A DNA stretch of 64,000 bases, taken from contig JASGLD010000001.1 in the NCBI GenBank assembly GCA_049840395.1, forward strand, positions 434,001 to 498,000, written 5' to 3'. The stretch comes from CAILZL01 sp049840395 (GTDB taxonomy: Bacteria; Pseudomonadota; Gammaproteobacteria; Steroidobacterales; Steroidobacteraceae). The position numbers and the translations under genes are program-made. Of this stretch, positions 50,236-58,823 are shown one piece after another (positions within the stretch are counted from its first letter, which is position 1; each line of letters begins with the position of its first letter). Under the pieces are notes generated by a model. It saw only the letters and a list, made by a program, of their open reading frames with translations, was not told where the DNA came from and made no database searches.

Positions 50236-50482
50236 CGGTTGGGCCTGACTGGTGCGGCTGAATGCAGCGCCAAGGATCGAATACCACCAATATCCACGCG
50301 AGCAGTGTGGTGAAGGAGGGGTTTTTTGAATGCAAGGCCTGGCGATGGCTGGGCAACACAGAGGTGATATCTCGAATAAGGGTATCTCGCTCTAGCGACG
50401 CAGCCGCATAAAACTTGATTAGGTATTCCCTGACCTGCATGAGGGTGTGAGCCAATCCTGCTTCGAGCTCGTAGTGAGCCAT
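50213..50482 (-). pseudogene. Out-of-frame 5' part of the oprB porin gene
   Basis: A frame from ATG 50482 (with an internal TTG at 50335) carrying the n- and h-regions of a signal peptide, HSKNPSFTTLLAWILVV, before running on out of frame to a stop at 50213. Removing one base near 50280 joins LAWILVV to SILGAAFSRTSQA and the porin. Whether translation starts at 50482 or about 50335 is unclear. Confidence 0.55.
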
Positions 50483-50613
50483 GGTTATTAGTTAGTCGTT
50501 AGGAAAAAACCTGATTTTACGGTGCGATGAGTTAATAAGATTTAAGCGTCCGGGGGGCTTGGCCGATGTGGGGGCTAATAACAGGGCAAAGGCTTCCTGG
50601 CGGAACTTGTTTT

Positions 50614-52221
50614 ATGCAATTGACGATACGTGCACGCTTATTCGGTCTCACCGGCTTCACATTGCTTATGCTTTTGGTGCTGGGCTGGAACTCATACCGG
50701 GCCAACTCCGGCGCCGCTGAAGGCCTGACCGAAGTGTTGTTGACGCACAAGGCGCTGAGCAATCATCAGGTCGCAGACATGATGCACGATGCCTTGCGTA
50801 GCGATGTGCTATCGGCATTGTTGGCGGAAACCGATGCTGAGCGCGCTTCGGTATCGGCCAATCTCAAGGAGCACGCCGACAATTTTCGTACGCATGTGCA
50901 GGACAATCTGCAATTGAAGTTGAGTCCTGAGGTGACTGCGGCGCTGGATAAAGTGCGTACGCCAATCGAAACCTATATTGCCGATGCCGAATCCATGGTC
51001 ACTCTGGCAGCCAAGGACAAAGTTGCCGCGCGGGCGCGCATGGCCACCTTCCAACAGGGGTTCGAAGACCTTGAAGGTCGTATGGAACAGGCAACCGATA
51101 GCATTACGGCTGCTGCCCAGCGTGCGCAAGAAGCAGCAGAGAAAACCGTTGCTGCCTCCAAGGTTGAAGGTGTAATCATCATCGCCTTGGCGGTGAGTCT
51201 GTCGCTGCTCGCAGCATGGTGGATCATTCGCGGTATCTCGCTGGGCATCGCGCAGTTGATTACCACCATTTCGCACATTCAACGCACCCGCGATCTCAAT
51301 CAGCAGGTGCCGGTGAATACGCAGGATGAGATTGCCGAGTTGGCGCAGTGTTTCAACCGGCTGGTGATTGAACTGCGTGGTGTGATTTCCGAAGTGGGCA
51401 GCAGTGCCACTACCATCAATCACCAGGCCGCCGAAGTGAGCGAGGCCAGTAACACCATGGCTAACGGCGCATCGCAGCAGGCGGCAGGTCTGGAAGAACT
51501 CACTGCCTCGCTGGCCACCTTATCGGGCTTTGCTCAGGAAACCGTGCAAAGCACACAGAAGGCCAACAAGTTATCGGCGGAGTCGCATGAAGCTGCCGAT
51601 CGCGGTGCCGCCGAAGTGGCCAATCTCGCGACTGCCATGCGTGAAATTCAAGAAGCATCGGGGCAAGTTGCCAAGGTCAACCAGGTCATCGACGAGATCG
51701 CGTTCCAGATTAACTTGCTGGCATTGAATGCTGCGGTTGAAGCAGCACGTGCCGGTGAGGCCGGGCGTGGTTTTGCAGTAGTGGCCGAAGAAGTGCGTAA
51801 CCTGGCACAGCGCTCTGCGGCTGCCGCCAAGGAGACCGCCGGCTATATCAGTACTTCAACCCAGCGCGCCCAGCGTGGCGTGGATATTTCCAAGCGCGTC
51901 GGCCTGGTGCTGGAGGACATCGTCGCTTCCACGGTAAAAGTAGATTCGCTGCTGCGCGAAATCACCCAGGCGGTAGGTTCGCAAGCCACCACCGTGCAGC
52001 AGATTGCCAGCGGCGTGACCAGCCTCGATCACGTTACTCAGCAGGCGGCCATGTCGGCTCAGGCGCTGGCCAGCGCGTCGCAACAAACTGCCACACAGGT
52101 GGAATCGCTCAATGAACTGGTGGGGCGTTTCAATTGCGAAACGAATAGTGGCGTGCTTCATTCCAGCGTGCGTAGTGCTTATGAAGAGTCGCATCGAGTA
52201 GCCCTGTCGCAGGCTGCCTAG
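50614..52221 (+). CDS. Methyl-accepting chemotaxis protein
   Basis: 535 residues. TM1 about 11-28, a short helical periplasmic domain of the four-helix-bundle type (about 30-180, SHQVADMMHD-like 4HB_MCP), TM2 about 188-208, HAMP about 210-265, then the signalling coiled coil with the invariant hairpin tip EIAFQINLLALNAAVEAARA. No C-terminal CheR pentapeptide. Ligand unknown. Start ATG 50614 begins the TM1 segment; the frame opens 16 codons earlier. Single gene; no che genes in the window. Confidence 0.93.
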   Translation: MQLTIRARLFGLTGFTLLMLLVLGWNSYRANSGAAEGLTEVLLTHKALSNHQVADMMHDALRSDVLSALLAETDAERASVSANLKEHADNFRTHVQDNLQLKLSPEVTAALDKVRTPIETYIADAESMVTLAAKDKVAARARMATFQQGFEDLEGRMEQATDSITAAAQRAQEAAEKTVAASKVEGVIIIALAVSLSLLAAWWIIRGISLGIAQLITTISHIQRTRDLNQQVPVNTQDEIAELAQCFNRLVIELRGVISEVGSSATTINHQAAEVSEASNTMANGASQQAAGLEELTASLATLSGFAQETVQSTQKANKLSAESHEAADRGAAEVANLATAMREIQEASGQVAKVNQVIDEIAFQINLLALNAAVEAARAGEAGRGFAVVAEEVRNLAQRSAAAAKETAGYISTSTQRAQRGVDISKRVGLVLEDIVASTVKVDSLLREITQAVGSQATTVQQIASGVTSLDHVTQQAAMSAQALASASQQTATQVESLNELVGRFNCETNSGVLHSSVRSAYEESHRVALSQAA

Positions 52222-52327
52222 TATTACTACGCCGCTTGGACAATGACGATATTGAAACGGCAGAAAAGATTGACGTAGGCCGGTAACACTGCGAACGTGC
52301 CGAGTGCCGTAGGCTTGCCGCAGACTC

Positions 52328-53524
52328 ATGACGTTACTGGCGCTTCCCGAATTCTGGATTTTTGCGTTTACCTTGGCGGGCATTGCACTGCTGCATCGGT
52401 ATGCGCTGCCGTTGGCATTGATTGGCTTGGCCTGTGTGATTGTTTACAAGCTAAGCGTGGGTGGCTTTACACAGGGGGCAGGCCTGCAAGGTCTGTTGCT
52501 ACATCTGCGGCACGAATGGGTGATCCTGGCCAATCTATTGGCGCTACTGAGTGGCTTCGCATTATTGGCGCGGCACTTCGAAGCCAGTCACTTGCCGCAG
52601 TTGCTGCCCGCGTGGCTGCCCGACGATTGGCGCGGCGCCTGGTGGTTGTTGGTCTGTGTGTTTGTGTTGTCCGCAGTGCTCGACAACATTGCCGCCGCCA
52701 TGATGGGTGGCAGTGTGGCGCATGTGGTGTTTCGCGGTCGTGTGCATGTGGGTTACCTGGCAGCGTTAGTGGCCGCCGCCAATGCAGGTGGCGCCGGCAG
52801 CGTGGTGGGCGACACCACCACCACCATGATGTGGTTGAGCGGCATCAGTCCCGGGCAGGTATTTCATGCCTACTTGCCGGCCGCCATTGCACTGTTGATA
52901 ACGGGTTTGATTGCCGCGCATCAGCAGCAGCGCTTTGCACCCATCATGCGCGATGCGCCAAGGGATGTAAGGTTGGATGGCGCGCGTCTGTGGGTGGCGT
53001 TGTCCATATTGCTTACGGCCATTGTCGTTAACGTTGCAGTGAATGTGTATGCGCCCTGGTTGGCAGAGCAATGGCCTTGCATGGGTGTAGCCGTATGGTT
53101 GGCCATTGTGGTGACAGCCGTCATTCGCAAACCGGATTGGTCGGTGTTGCCGGCAAGCCTGCGCGGTGCGGTGTTTCTGTTGTCGCTGGTGCTGATGGCA
53201 TCGCTGCTGCCGGTGTCCAAACTGCCGGCGCCATCGGTGGCTAGTACCTTCTCGCTGGGCTGGATTTCAGCGGTGTTCGACAATATTCCGCTGACCAAGC
53301 TGGCGTTGGAGCAGGGCGGTTACGATTGGGGATTGCTGGCTTTTGCAGTGGGTTTCGGCGGCTCCATGCTGTGGTTCGGGTCATCGGCCGGCGTGGCCCT
53401 GTGCAATCAATTTCCTCAGGCGCGTAGTGCCGTGGCCTGGTTGCGCGACGGCTGGCATGTGCTGCTGGCCTATGTGTTGAGCTTTGCATCGAGTATGTGG
53501 TTACTGGAATATTGGCGCGGATGA
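52328..53524 (+). CDS. NhaD-like / ArsB-NhaD superfamily ion transporter
   Basis: 398 residues, about 11 membrane helices. Duplicated signature loops of the ion-transporter superfamily: VLSAVLDNIAAAMMGG with GDTTTTMMWLSGI in the first half, and SAVFDNIPLTKLAL in the second. DN(I/L) plus GDTTTTM is NhaD-like, pointing to sodium/proton exchange, but citrate/arsenite-type transport is not excluded. Its stop overlaps the HAD gene ATG by 4 bp. Confidence 0.83.
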   Translation: MTLLALPEFWIFAFTLAGIALLHRYALPLALIGLACVIVYKLSVGGFTQGAGLQGLLLHLRHEWVILANLLALLSGFALLARHFEASHLPQLLPAWLPDDWRGAWWLLVCVFVLSAVLDNIAAAMMGGSVAHVVFRGRVHVGYLAALVAAANAGGAGSVVGDTTTTMMWLSGISPGQVFHAYLPAAIALLITGLIAAHQQQRFAPIMRDAPRDVRLDGARLWVALSILLTAIVVNVAVNVYAPWLAEQWPCMGVAVWLAIVVTAVIRKPDWSVLPASLRGAVFLLSLVLMASLLPVSKLPAPSVASTFSLGWISAVFDNIPLTKLALEQGGYDWGLLAFAVGFGGSMLWFGSSAGVALCNQFPQARSAVAWLRDGWHVLLAYVLSFASSMWLLEYWRG

Positions 53525-54135
53525 ATAACGAATTGATGAATACAAAAATAGAGACAGTGGTTTTCGATGTGGGTTGGGTATTGGTTGAATTGGATTTCGA
53601 GCCCTTACTGAGTTATCTGCGTCAGGGCAATTGTCGTTACAACATCAAGGAAGTGATCGCCGCCATCGACCTTGAAGCACACGAGCGTGGTGAAATGAGC
53701 AGTGCCATGCTGGTGGACCGTTTACATGAGCTGGCGCCTGAGCTCGATCGCATGCTGGTGAAGCGTGGCTGGCTGGACATGTTCAAGCCAGTTATGTCCA
53801 TGTTCGATCTGGCACGTGATCTCGGCCAGCGCTACCGCGTACACCTGCTCAGCAATGTGGGTGACCTGCATTGGGCGCACTTGAATGCGCAGCATAATTT
53901 GCGCGCGTTGGTGCACGACGCACTGCCGTCGTTTCAGGCCGGGGTGATGAAGCCGCACGCCGATATCTATCGGTTGGCCGAAGAACGTTTTGGTTTGCAA
54001 CCCGCCAGCACGGTGTTCATTGACGATTTGCTGCCCAATGTCATGGCGGCGCGTCAACGAGGCTGGCATGCCATCCAGCATGCGTCGCCCCAAGAAACCA
54101 TCCAGGCCTTGCGCGATCTGGGTGTGGAGTGTTGA
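53521..54135 (+). CDS. HAD-superfamily phosphatase, YihX-like
   Basis: 204 residues. Motif I VVFDVGWVLVELDF (Asp 16; DxG form as in YihX), motif II LLSNVG, motif III region KPHADIYRLAEERFG and motif IV FIDDLLPN. YihX-type enzymes dephosphorylate sugar phosphates such as glucose 1-phosphate; substrate here unknown. Translationally coupled to the upstream transporter (ATGA overlap 53521-53524). Confidence 0.88.
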   Translation: MNNELMNTKIETVVFDVGWVLVELDFEPLLSYLRQGNCRYNIKEVIAAIDLEAHERGEMSSAMLVDRLHELAPELDRMLVKRGWLDMFKPVMSMFDLARDLGQRYRVHLLSNVGDLHWAHLNAQHNLRALVHDALPSFQAGVMKPHADIYRLAEERFGLQPASTVFIDDLLPNVMAARQRGWHAIQHASPQETIQALRDLGVEC

Positions 54136-54169
54136 AGTCGCGGGCAGTGATATTTGTAGAGCTTCGCCC

Positions 54170-54511
54170 ATGCCGGTAATCGCCCGCACTGTAATCCTGC
54201 TGACCCTGTCCAATGTGTTCATGACCTTTGCCTGGTATGGACACTTGAAGAATCTCTCTGCCAAGCCCTGGTATGTGGCGGCGTTGATCAGCTGGGGTAT
54301 TGCCCTGTTCGAATATCTGCTGCAGGTGCCGGCCAATCGCATCGGCTATACCGAGCTTAATCTGGCGCAGTTAAAGATATTGCAGGAAGTGATCACGCTG
54401 ACGGTGTTCGTGCCGTTCGTGCTGATCTATATGAAGCAGCCGATCAAGCTGGATTATCTGTGGGCGGCGCTGTGCATGTTGGGCGCGGTTTATTTTGTGT
54501 TTCGGAAGTGA
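54170..54511 (+). CDS. DMT-type small membrane protein, DUF486
   Basis: 113 residues, four membrane helices. DUF486 marks: LLTLSNVFMTFAWYGHLK, WGIALFEYLLQVPANRIG, LKILQEVITL and AVYFVFRK. Function unknown, drug/metabolite-transporter related. Follows the HAD gene by 34 bp, probably the same transcript. Confidence 0.87.
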   Translation: MPVIARTVILLTLSNVFMTFAWYGHLKNLSAKPWYVAALISWGIALFEYLLQVPANRIGYTELNLAQLKILQEVITLTVFVPFVLIYMKQPIKLDYLWAALCMLGAVYFVFRK

Positions 54512-54532
54512 GCTGGAAGTGAACTAAGAGCG

Positions 54533-54742
54533 CCCCCACCCTAACCCTCCCCCGTCGAACGGGGGAGGGGATGGATGGCCTATCGCTCGCTCGCTCGCTC
54601 GCGAGCGAGCTATATCCTTTGCATGGCGAGAGAAAAATTAAAAGAGGGCGGAGATAAAGATAGTGATCTGCAGCAGATAGCAATCTGCAAGCGCGTCTCC
54701 TAAATCCCTCCCCCGTTCGACGGGGGAGGGCAGGGTGGGGGG
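54533..54742. repeat. Type E inverted pair, outward orientation, 210 bp
   Basis: Left arm CCCCCACCCTAACCCTCCCC through the GTCGAAC hairpin (54533-54569), right arm the reverse complement (54706-54742, with CAGGG for TTAGGG). The ~136 bp between is unrelated to the interiors of the other pairs and contains a (TCGC)5 tract. Convergent gap of DUF486 and SDR genes. Confidence 0.88.
54583..54610. repeat. (TCGC)5 tract ending in an 18-bp palindrome
   Basis: Five TCGC units at 54583-54602 run into GCTCGCTCGCGAGCGAGC (54593-54610), a perfect palindrome. Likely slippage-prone; lies inside the type E pair. Confidence 0.8.
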
Positions 54743-54784
54743 CAATCTCAGCAAGCACCACCCGGACGGCGCGACATTCAAAAC

Positions 54785-55543
54785 TTACACACGAATGCCG
54801 GTAATGCCGCCATCCACCACGAAGTTGGCCGCCGTCACCCAGCTGGCTTCATCGGAGGCCAGATACAGCGCGCAGTAGGCGATGTCTTCGGGCTTGCCCC
54901 AGCGACCCAGTGGAATAGAAGCACGCACGCGTTCGGCCTGCGGGCCCATCCATTCGGTGGCGGGACTGGAAATCGCGCCCGGCGAAATCACATTGGAGCG
55001 AATCTTGTACTGCGCACCTTCGGCAGCCAGCTGTTGCGACATGGCAATCACGCCGCCTTTGGCAGCGGCATGCACGGTGGCGCCCAGACGTGGATTACCG
55101 CGCAGTGCCGAAGCCGAGGCGGTATTGATAATTACGCCGCCGCCACGCTTCACCAGGTGCGGCCACACTGCCTGCGTGACGTGGTACAGCAGATCCAATT
55201 CATTGCGCAGCGTGAACGACCAGTCTTCCTGCGATAGCTCACCGAACATGTCGAAGCGCACCGCAGCGGCGTTGTTGTACAGAATGTCGATGCCGCCGAA
55301 TTCCTTGACGCCGGCTTCCACCCAGGCGCGTGCGCTGGCGCCGTCGCCCAGATCCACCGGGCTGCGCGAAATCATCTTGCCGCCGGCGGCCTTCACCAGG
55401 GCGACTGTTTCTTCCGCGGCTTCGGTTTTTAAATCGCAACCGACAATACTGGCGCCTTCACGTGCGAACAGCAGTGCTGCGGCGCGGCCCTGACCATCGG
55501 CGGTGCCGGTGATGAAGGCGACTTTGTTGCTTAATCTGCCCAT
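54785..55543 (-). CDS. SDR-family oxidoreductase with His in place of catalytic Tyr
   Basis: 252-residue Rossmann-fold dehydrogenase. Cofactor motif TGTADGQGRA, NNAAA (90-94), PGAISSPATEW and VDGGITG at the end. Catalytic Ser is in NTASASA, but the normal YxxxK reads H158-AAA-K162. CDLK at 36-39 after strand 2 favours NAD(H). Substrate unknown. The neighbouring EthD and MFS genes suggest catabolism of an aromatic or cyclic compound. ATG 55543. Confidence 0.88.
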   Translation of the reverse strand: MGRLSNKVAFITGTADGQGRAAALLFAREGASIVGCDLKTEAAEETVALVKAAGGKMISRSPVDLGDGASARAWVEAGVKEFGGIDILYNNAAAVRFDMFGELSQEDWSFTLRNELDLLYHVTQAVWPHLVKRGGGVIINTASASALRGNPRLGATVHAAAKGGVIAMSQQLAAEGAQYKIRSNVISPGAISSPATEWMGPQAERVRASIPLGRWGKPEDIAYCALYLASDEASWVTAANFVVDGGITGIRV

Positions 55544-55887
55544 GGTTTAACTCTTGATTCGTGCGTTAGATTGAAACTGGAGATTGCAATGGCGCTGCAG
55601 TTTACGCCTCGCATATTCGCGAGCGAATGGGCGCTTGTACCGCCGCCCGGGCGTGAGCCAATAAATGTCATTTATGAGCGGGCCACACCACCTGCATCCG
55701 AGGCGCGGCAGGGTAAGGCAAAAAAACGGCGGCGAGAAATATTGAATATTTGTGGCGCCATGCATGTGGTTCATGGTTATTCGCGCGGTGTATTTGATGA
55801 TGCATGCACTGCATTTCCAAGCCGGCAAAGGCGCTGTTAGGCTGGTGAAATTTCAAGTTGCCGGCAGGCAAGGTCGAGGAGAAGCTT
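55544..55887. other. Divergent intergenic region SDR/EthD, 344 bp
   Basis: Holds the promoters of the SDR gene (minus) and EthD gene (plus). A frame at 55571-55840 (plus) has no recognisable domain and poor coding character. No repeat of families A-E here. Confidence 0.5.
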
Positions 55888-56583
55888 GTGCTGAAGAGTT
55901 TTGGTTTGCAGGTACGTTTGAACGATAAGAGCCACGCGCAGTTCGTGGATCACTGGTTCAATGTGCACGCGCCGATGAGCGCCGGCATCAATGGCGTGCG
56001 CGGTTACGTGCTGAATGAAATTCTGTCGGTGCAGCACAGCGCCAGCATCGCGTCATTGGCTATCGGCATGACCCTCGACGGCATTGCCCAGCTGTGGTTC
56101 GACAGTCGCGAAGCCATGATGGCATTGACGCAGACCCCGGAAGTGAAGCGCTGGTTCAGTGACGGTCCTAATTACATGGGCGCGCGCACTGGCTTTGCCA
56201 CTGCCGAGCGCGTGCTGCGTGCCCCGCCTGGTACCTCGCCCACGTTCAAGCTGATCACCTTCTTCGGTCGTAATGCATCATTGTCGGTGGAGCAATTCCG
56301 CCAGCAGTGGAGCCAGGCCTATGCCAACGCGGTGCTGGGCATTGAGGGCGTGCAGGGCTATGTGCAGTCCGATATCACTGCGGCTAATCTGGCTACCAAT
56401 ATGCCGAATGTGGCTACCGACGAAGTCGATGGCATCGGTGAGATCTGGGTGGCGAGTGAAGCGGATGCCAAGCGGCTGTTGGCGGCTATTGATCAACAGA
56501 CTGCTGCTATTGGTGCTGGCTTGTTTGGCAAGCAGAGCACTTTGGTGGCGAAAGAAACGGTGGTGATTGCGCCGACACGCTAG
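55888..56583 (+). CDS. Tandem EthD-domain protein
   Basis: 231 residues in two similar halves of the EthD dimeric alpha/beta-barrel type. Half 1 (about 1-110): HAQFVDHWFNVHAPM, GVRGYVLNE, DGIAQLWFDS. Half 2 (about 118-231): SVEQFRQQWSQAYANAV, GVQGYVQSD, DGIGEIWVAS. EthD proteins accompany oxidative catabolism (first seen with ethyl tert-butyl ether). Start GTG 55888 has AGGAG six bases before it; the in-frame TTG at 55858 does not. Divergent from SDR. Confidence 0.86.
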   Translation: MLKSFGLQVRLNDKSHAQFVDHWFNVHAPMSAGINGVRGYVLNEILSVQHSASIASLAIGMTLDGIAQLWFDSREAMMALTQTPEVKRWFSDGPNYMGARTGFATAERVLRAPPGTSPTFKLITFFGRNASLSVEQFRQQWSQAYANAVLGIEGVQGYVQSDITAANLATNMPNVATDEVDGIGEIWVASEADAKRLLAAIDQQTAAIGAGLFGKQSTLVAKETVVIAPTR

Positions 56584-56597
56584 TTGCTGGCTTTTTG

Positions 56598-56884
56598 CCC
56601 CCACCCTGGCCCTCCCCCGTGGAACGGGGGAGGGGACTGAGTCGTCGAGGGTAGTGGGTGTGGTGTTGCGCTTATCTTTTTTGATTTCTACTTCTTTCTA
56701 GAAATCTACTTCAGAAATCTATTTCTGTTAGTTCTCTCCGCAATCAGGGAGAGCTAGTCACATCATCGAAGCTCTTGAGGCCTTTTCCACTTTCCGAAAC
56801 CCTCCCCCGTTCGACGGGGGACGACTGCATGGATGCAGGAGGTAGAGCAACGCAGGGAGCGGTTGCCGAGGGTTAGGGTGGGGG
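56598..56884. repeat. Type E inverted pair, right arm interrupted, 287 bp
   Basis: Left arm 56598-56634 is complete. The right hairpin (56800-56821) is separated from its outer part GGTTAGGGTGGGGG (56871-56884) by about 48 bp of inserted sequence (CGACTGCATGGATGCAGGAG and onward). The middle contains AT-rich, repeated AGAAATCTA-type words (56700-56725). Fills the 352-bp convergent gap EthD/MFS; no gene seen. Confidence 0.82.
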
Positions 56885-56935
56885 CGCTTCAGCGACCGAA
56901 CAACTCAAAGTTCAGCGTGAGAACAAACAGAAACC

Positions 56936-58210
56936 TCAAGCCTTAACCGCTTCAGCCTCTCCCGCCGCCGCATCCGTTTCCGTCGGCCGCTTGTACACAT
57001 AGGCGCCCAAGCTGCCCAACAAGATCAAAACCATCACCAGACAACCGATGAACACATACTTCATCGGTGCATAGCCACCGGCCATGTCGTGAGCGATGCC
57101 CATGGTCATGATGCCGGTGGCGATGCCGATGTTGCCGGCGGCGTAGAAGGAACCGTAGATCGCGCCATAGGCCTTCAAACCAAAGAAGCGCGAGGTCAGG
57201 TAAGCGGCGAGTTGCATTTCCGAGCCTTGACCTAAACCGAGCAAGATAGCGCCCGGCACCAGCATGCTGGCCGAAGTGGTGCTGTGCAGAATTGCTACGC
57301 CACACAAAGCAGCAGTGAAGTAGGGCAGCACGATCTTCGGCGTCTGCACCTTGTCGAGCAGATAGCCCGAGGACAGATAACCCATCATGCCGCCGATGTA
57401 TACGGAGGACAGCGCGGTAACGGCGGTACCCGAATCGAAGCCGCGTTCGGTGAGCATGGCCACCGAGTGCGCAATGGTGCCGACAATGGCCATGGGCGCG
57501 AAAATGATGGCGCAGAAAATCAACCAGAAGGTGCGGGTCTTCATTGCTTCAGTGCGGGTGAGACCAGCCAGCACCGACTCAGTGACACCGGCGACTTGTT
57601 TCTGCACACGGGCGAACGCGGGCTCACGCAGGAAGAAAAACAGAATGGGGAAACCCAGCACCAGGATCACGCCGGCCAGGCCGAAGTAAGCGCCACGCCA
57701 GCCATATTCCTCGATCCAGCCGCGTACGAACTGCGGCACGATGGTGGCGCCCAGGCCGGAACCCAGCGTGATCACCGTGCCCATCACCAGTCCGCGATGC
57801 TGGCTGAACCACAGCGAGATCACCTTGGTGTACGACGAATAGCAGTGCACCGATACGCAAATGCCCAGCACCACGTACACAGCCACCATCTGCCACACGT
57901 TCTGCACCAGGCCCATGGCGAACATGCCAATAGCAAACAGGATGATGATGGGCAGCAGCACCGGTCGCACACCGAAGCGATCCAGCGCGCGGCCGCAGCT
58001 GGCGCTGAAAATGGCAACAGTAATCGGTTGCACCAACAGGATGGCCGAAATCATGGTGCGCGAGAGATCGAACTCCTTGGACAGCGGCACCATGAACAGA
58101 CTGGCCACCGCCGAGGCCATGGGCGTGGGGCCGACAAACATGCCAATGGCGGCGGCGAACGCCACCAGCAGCGAGGCCCGATTCAATTCACTTTGTTTTT
58201 CGTTGCTCAA
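56936..58210 (-). CDS. MFS transporter, monocarboxylate/oxalate-formate type
   Basis: 424 residues, 12 helices. GRALDRFGVRPVLL after helix 2, YSSYTKVISLWFSQHRGLVMG in helix 4-5, GLGQGSEMQLAAYLTSRFFG in the second half, and a Glu/Ala-rich tail. The pattern resembles organic-acid transporters of MCT/OxlT type; with the SDR and EthD genes it may import a catabolic substrate. Starts with TTG 58210 (no in-frame ATG until inside helix 1). Confidence 0.87.
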   Translation of the reverse strand: MSNEKQSELNRASLLVAFAAAIGMFVGPTPMASAVASLFMVPLSKEFDLSRTMISAILLVQPITVAIFSASCGRALDRFGVRPVLLPIIILFAIGMFAMGLVQNVWQMVAVYVVLGICVSVHCYSSYTKVISLWFSQHRGLVMGTVITLGSGLGATIVPQFVRGWIEEYGWRGAYFGLAGVILVLGFPILFFFLREPAFARVQKQVAGVTESVLAGLTRTEAMKTRTFWLIFCAIIFAPMAIVGTIAHSVAMLTERGFDSGTAVTALSSVYIGGMMGYLSSGYLLDKVQTPKIVLPYFTAALCGVAILHSTTSASMLVPGAILLGLGQGSEMQLAAYLTSRFFGLKAYGAIYGSFYAAGNIGIATGIMTMGIAHDMAGGYAPMKYVFIGCLVMVLILLGSLGAYVYKRPTETDAAAGEAEAVKA

Positions 58211-58388
58211 GTTACGTCGCCCCTAACTGGATGCCAATGGCAGAAACTTATGGTTCGATTCTTATGATTCGATGCTTACGGGTCGATCATACGGTGGCGG
58301 GTGGGTGCCGGGAAATTCAGCGAGCGCATGGCGGGATTAGGGGAGTGCATGTGGCCACGTTTGTGCCAATGCTGGTGTTACAAGGCAC

Positions 58389-58453
58389 GGGCGCGATGAA
58401 TCGCGCCCCTACATTTGGATAAGCATTATGTAGGGGCGCAATTCATTGCGCCC
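58389..58453. repeat. Palindromic repeat type D, copy 3
   Basis: GGGCGCGATGAATCGCGCCC then CTAC, spacer, GTAGGGGCGCAATTCATTGC then GCCC. The surrounding gap 58211-58508 contains no gene. Confidence 0.88.
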
Positions 58454-58508
58454 GTCTGAGATTTTGAGAGCTCGAATTCCGTTAGATGCTTCTGGGATGG
58501 TGAACAAC

Positions 58509-58823
58509 TCACCGCTCAAATTGCTGCAACTTTCGCCGCAAACTATCCAGCTCATCCAGCATATCGCTGACCAGTGCCGCCAACTCCGGTCCGGCGTCGA
58601 AGTCGCGTTCCAACCGGCGCATGCGCCGGGCGCGCAGTAGTGAGGCATTGGACAGATGCCAGGTGCCGCCCACGCTGCTGACGCCGGGCAGCAGATCGTC
58701 TTCGATATGACGCAGCAACCAGGCGGCCTCCACCGAACAAGCGGCCGCTGCCTGTTCCAGCGTCAGCCAGGATTCTTCCACCACCACGCCGATCAACACT
58801 TCATCACTATCGTTACTGCGCAT
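58509..58823 (-). CDS. cbpM: CbpM, modulator of CbpA
   Basis: 104 residues of the CbpM/MerR-like fold that binds the CbpA J domain and inhibits it. ESWLTLEQAAAACSVE, LLRHIEDDLLPGV, and the C-terminal helix EFDAGPELAALV-like stretch ending LDELDSLRRKLQQF. Overlaps the cbpA stop by 11 bp, so translation is coupled. Confidence 0.9.
   Translation of the reverse strand: MRSNDSDEVLIGVVVEESWLTLEQAAAACSVEAAWLLRHIEDDLLPGVSSVGGTWHLSNASLLRARRMRRLERDFDAGPELAALVSDMLDELDSLRRKLQQFER

Noticed and set aside
55571..55840. 89-codon plus-strand frame in the SDR/EthD gap
   Set aside because: No recognisable domain, odd composition, and it covers the divergent promoter area.
57284..58267. 327-codon plus-strand frame, His/Gln/Gly-rich
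   Set aside because: Antisense to the MFS gene, whose helices and loop motifs are clear.
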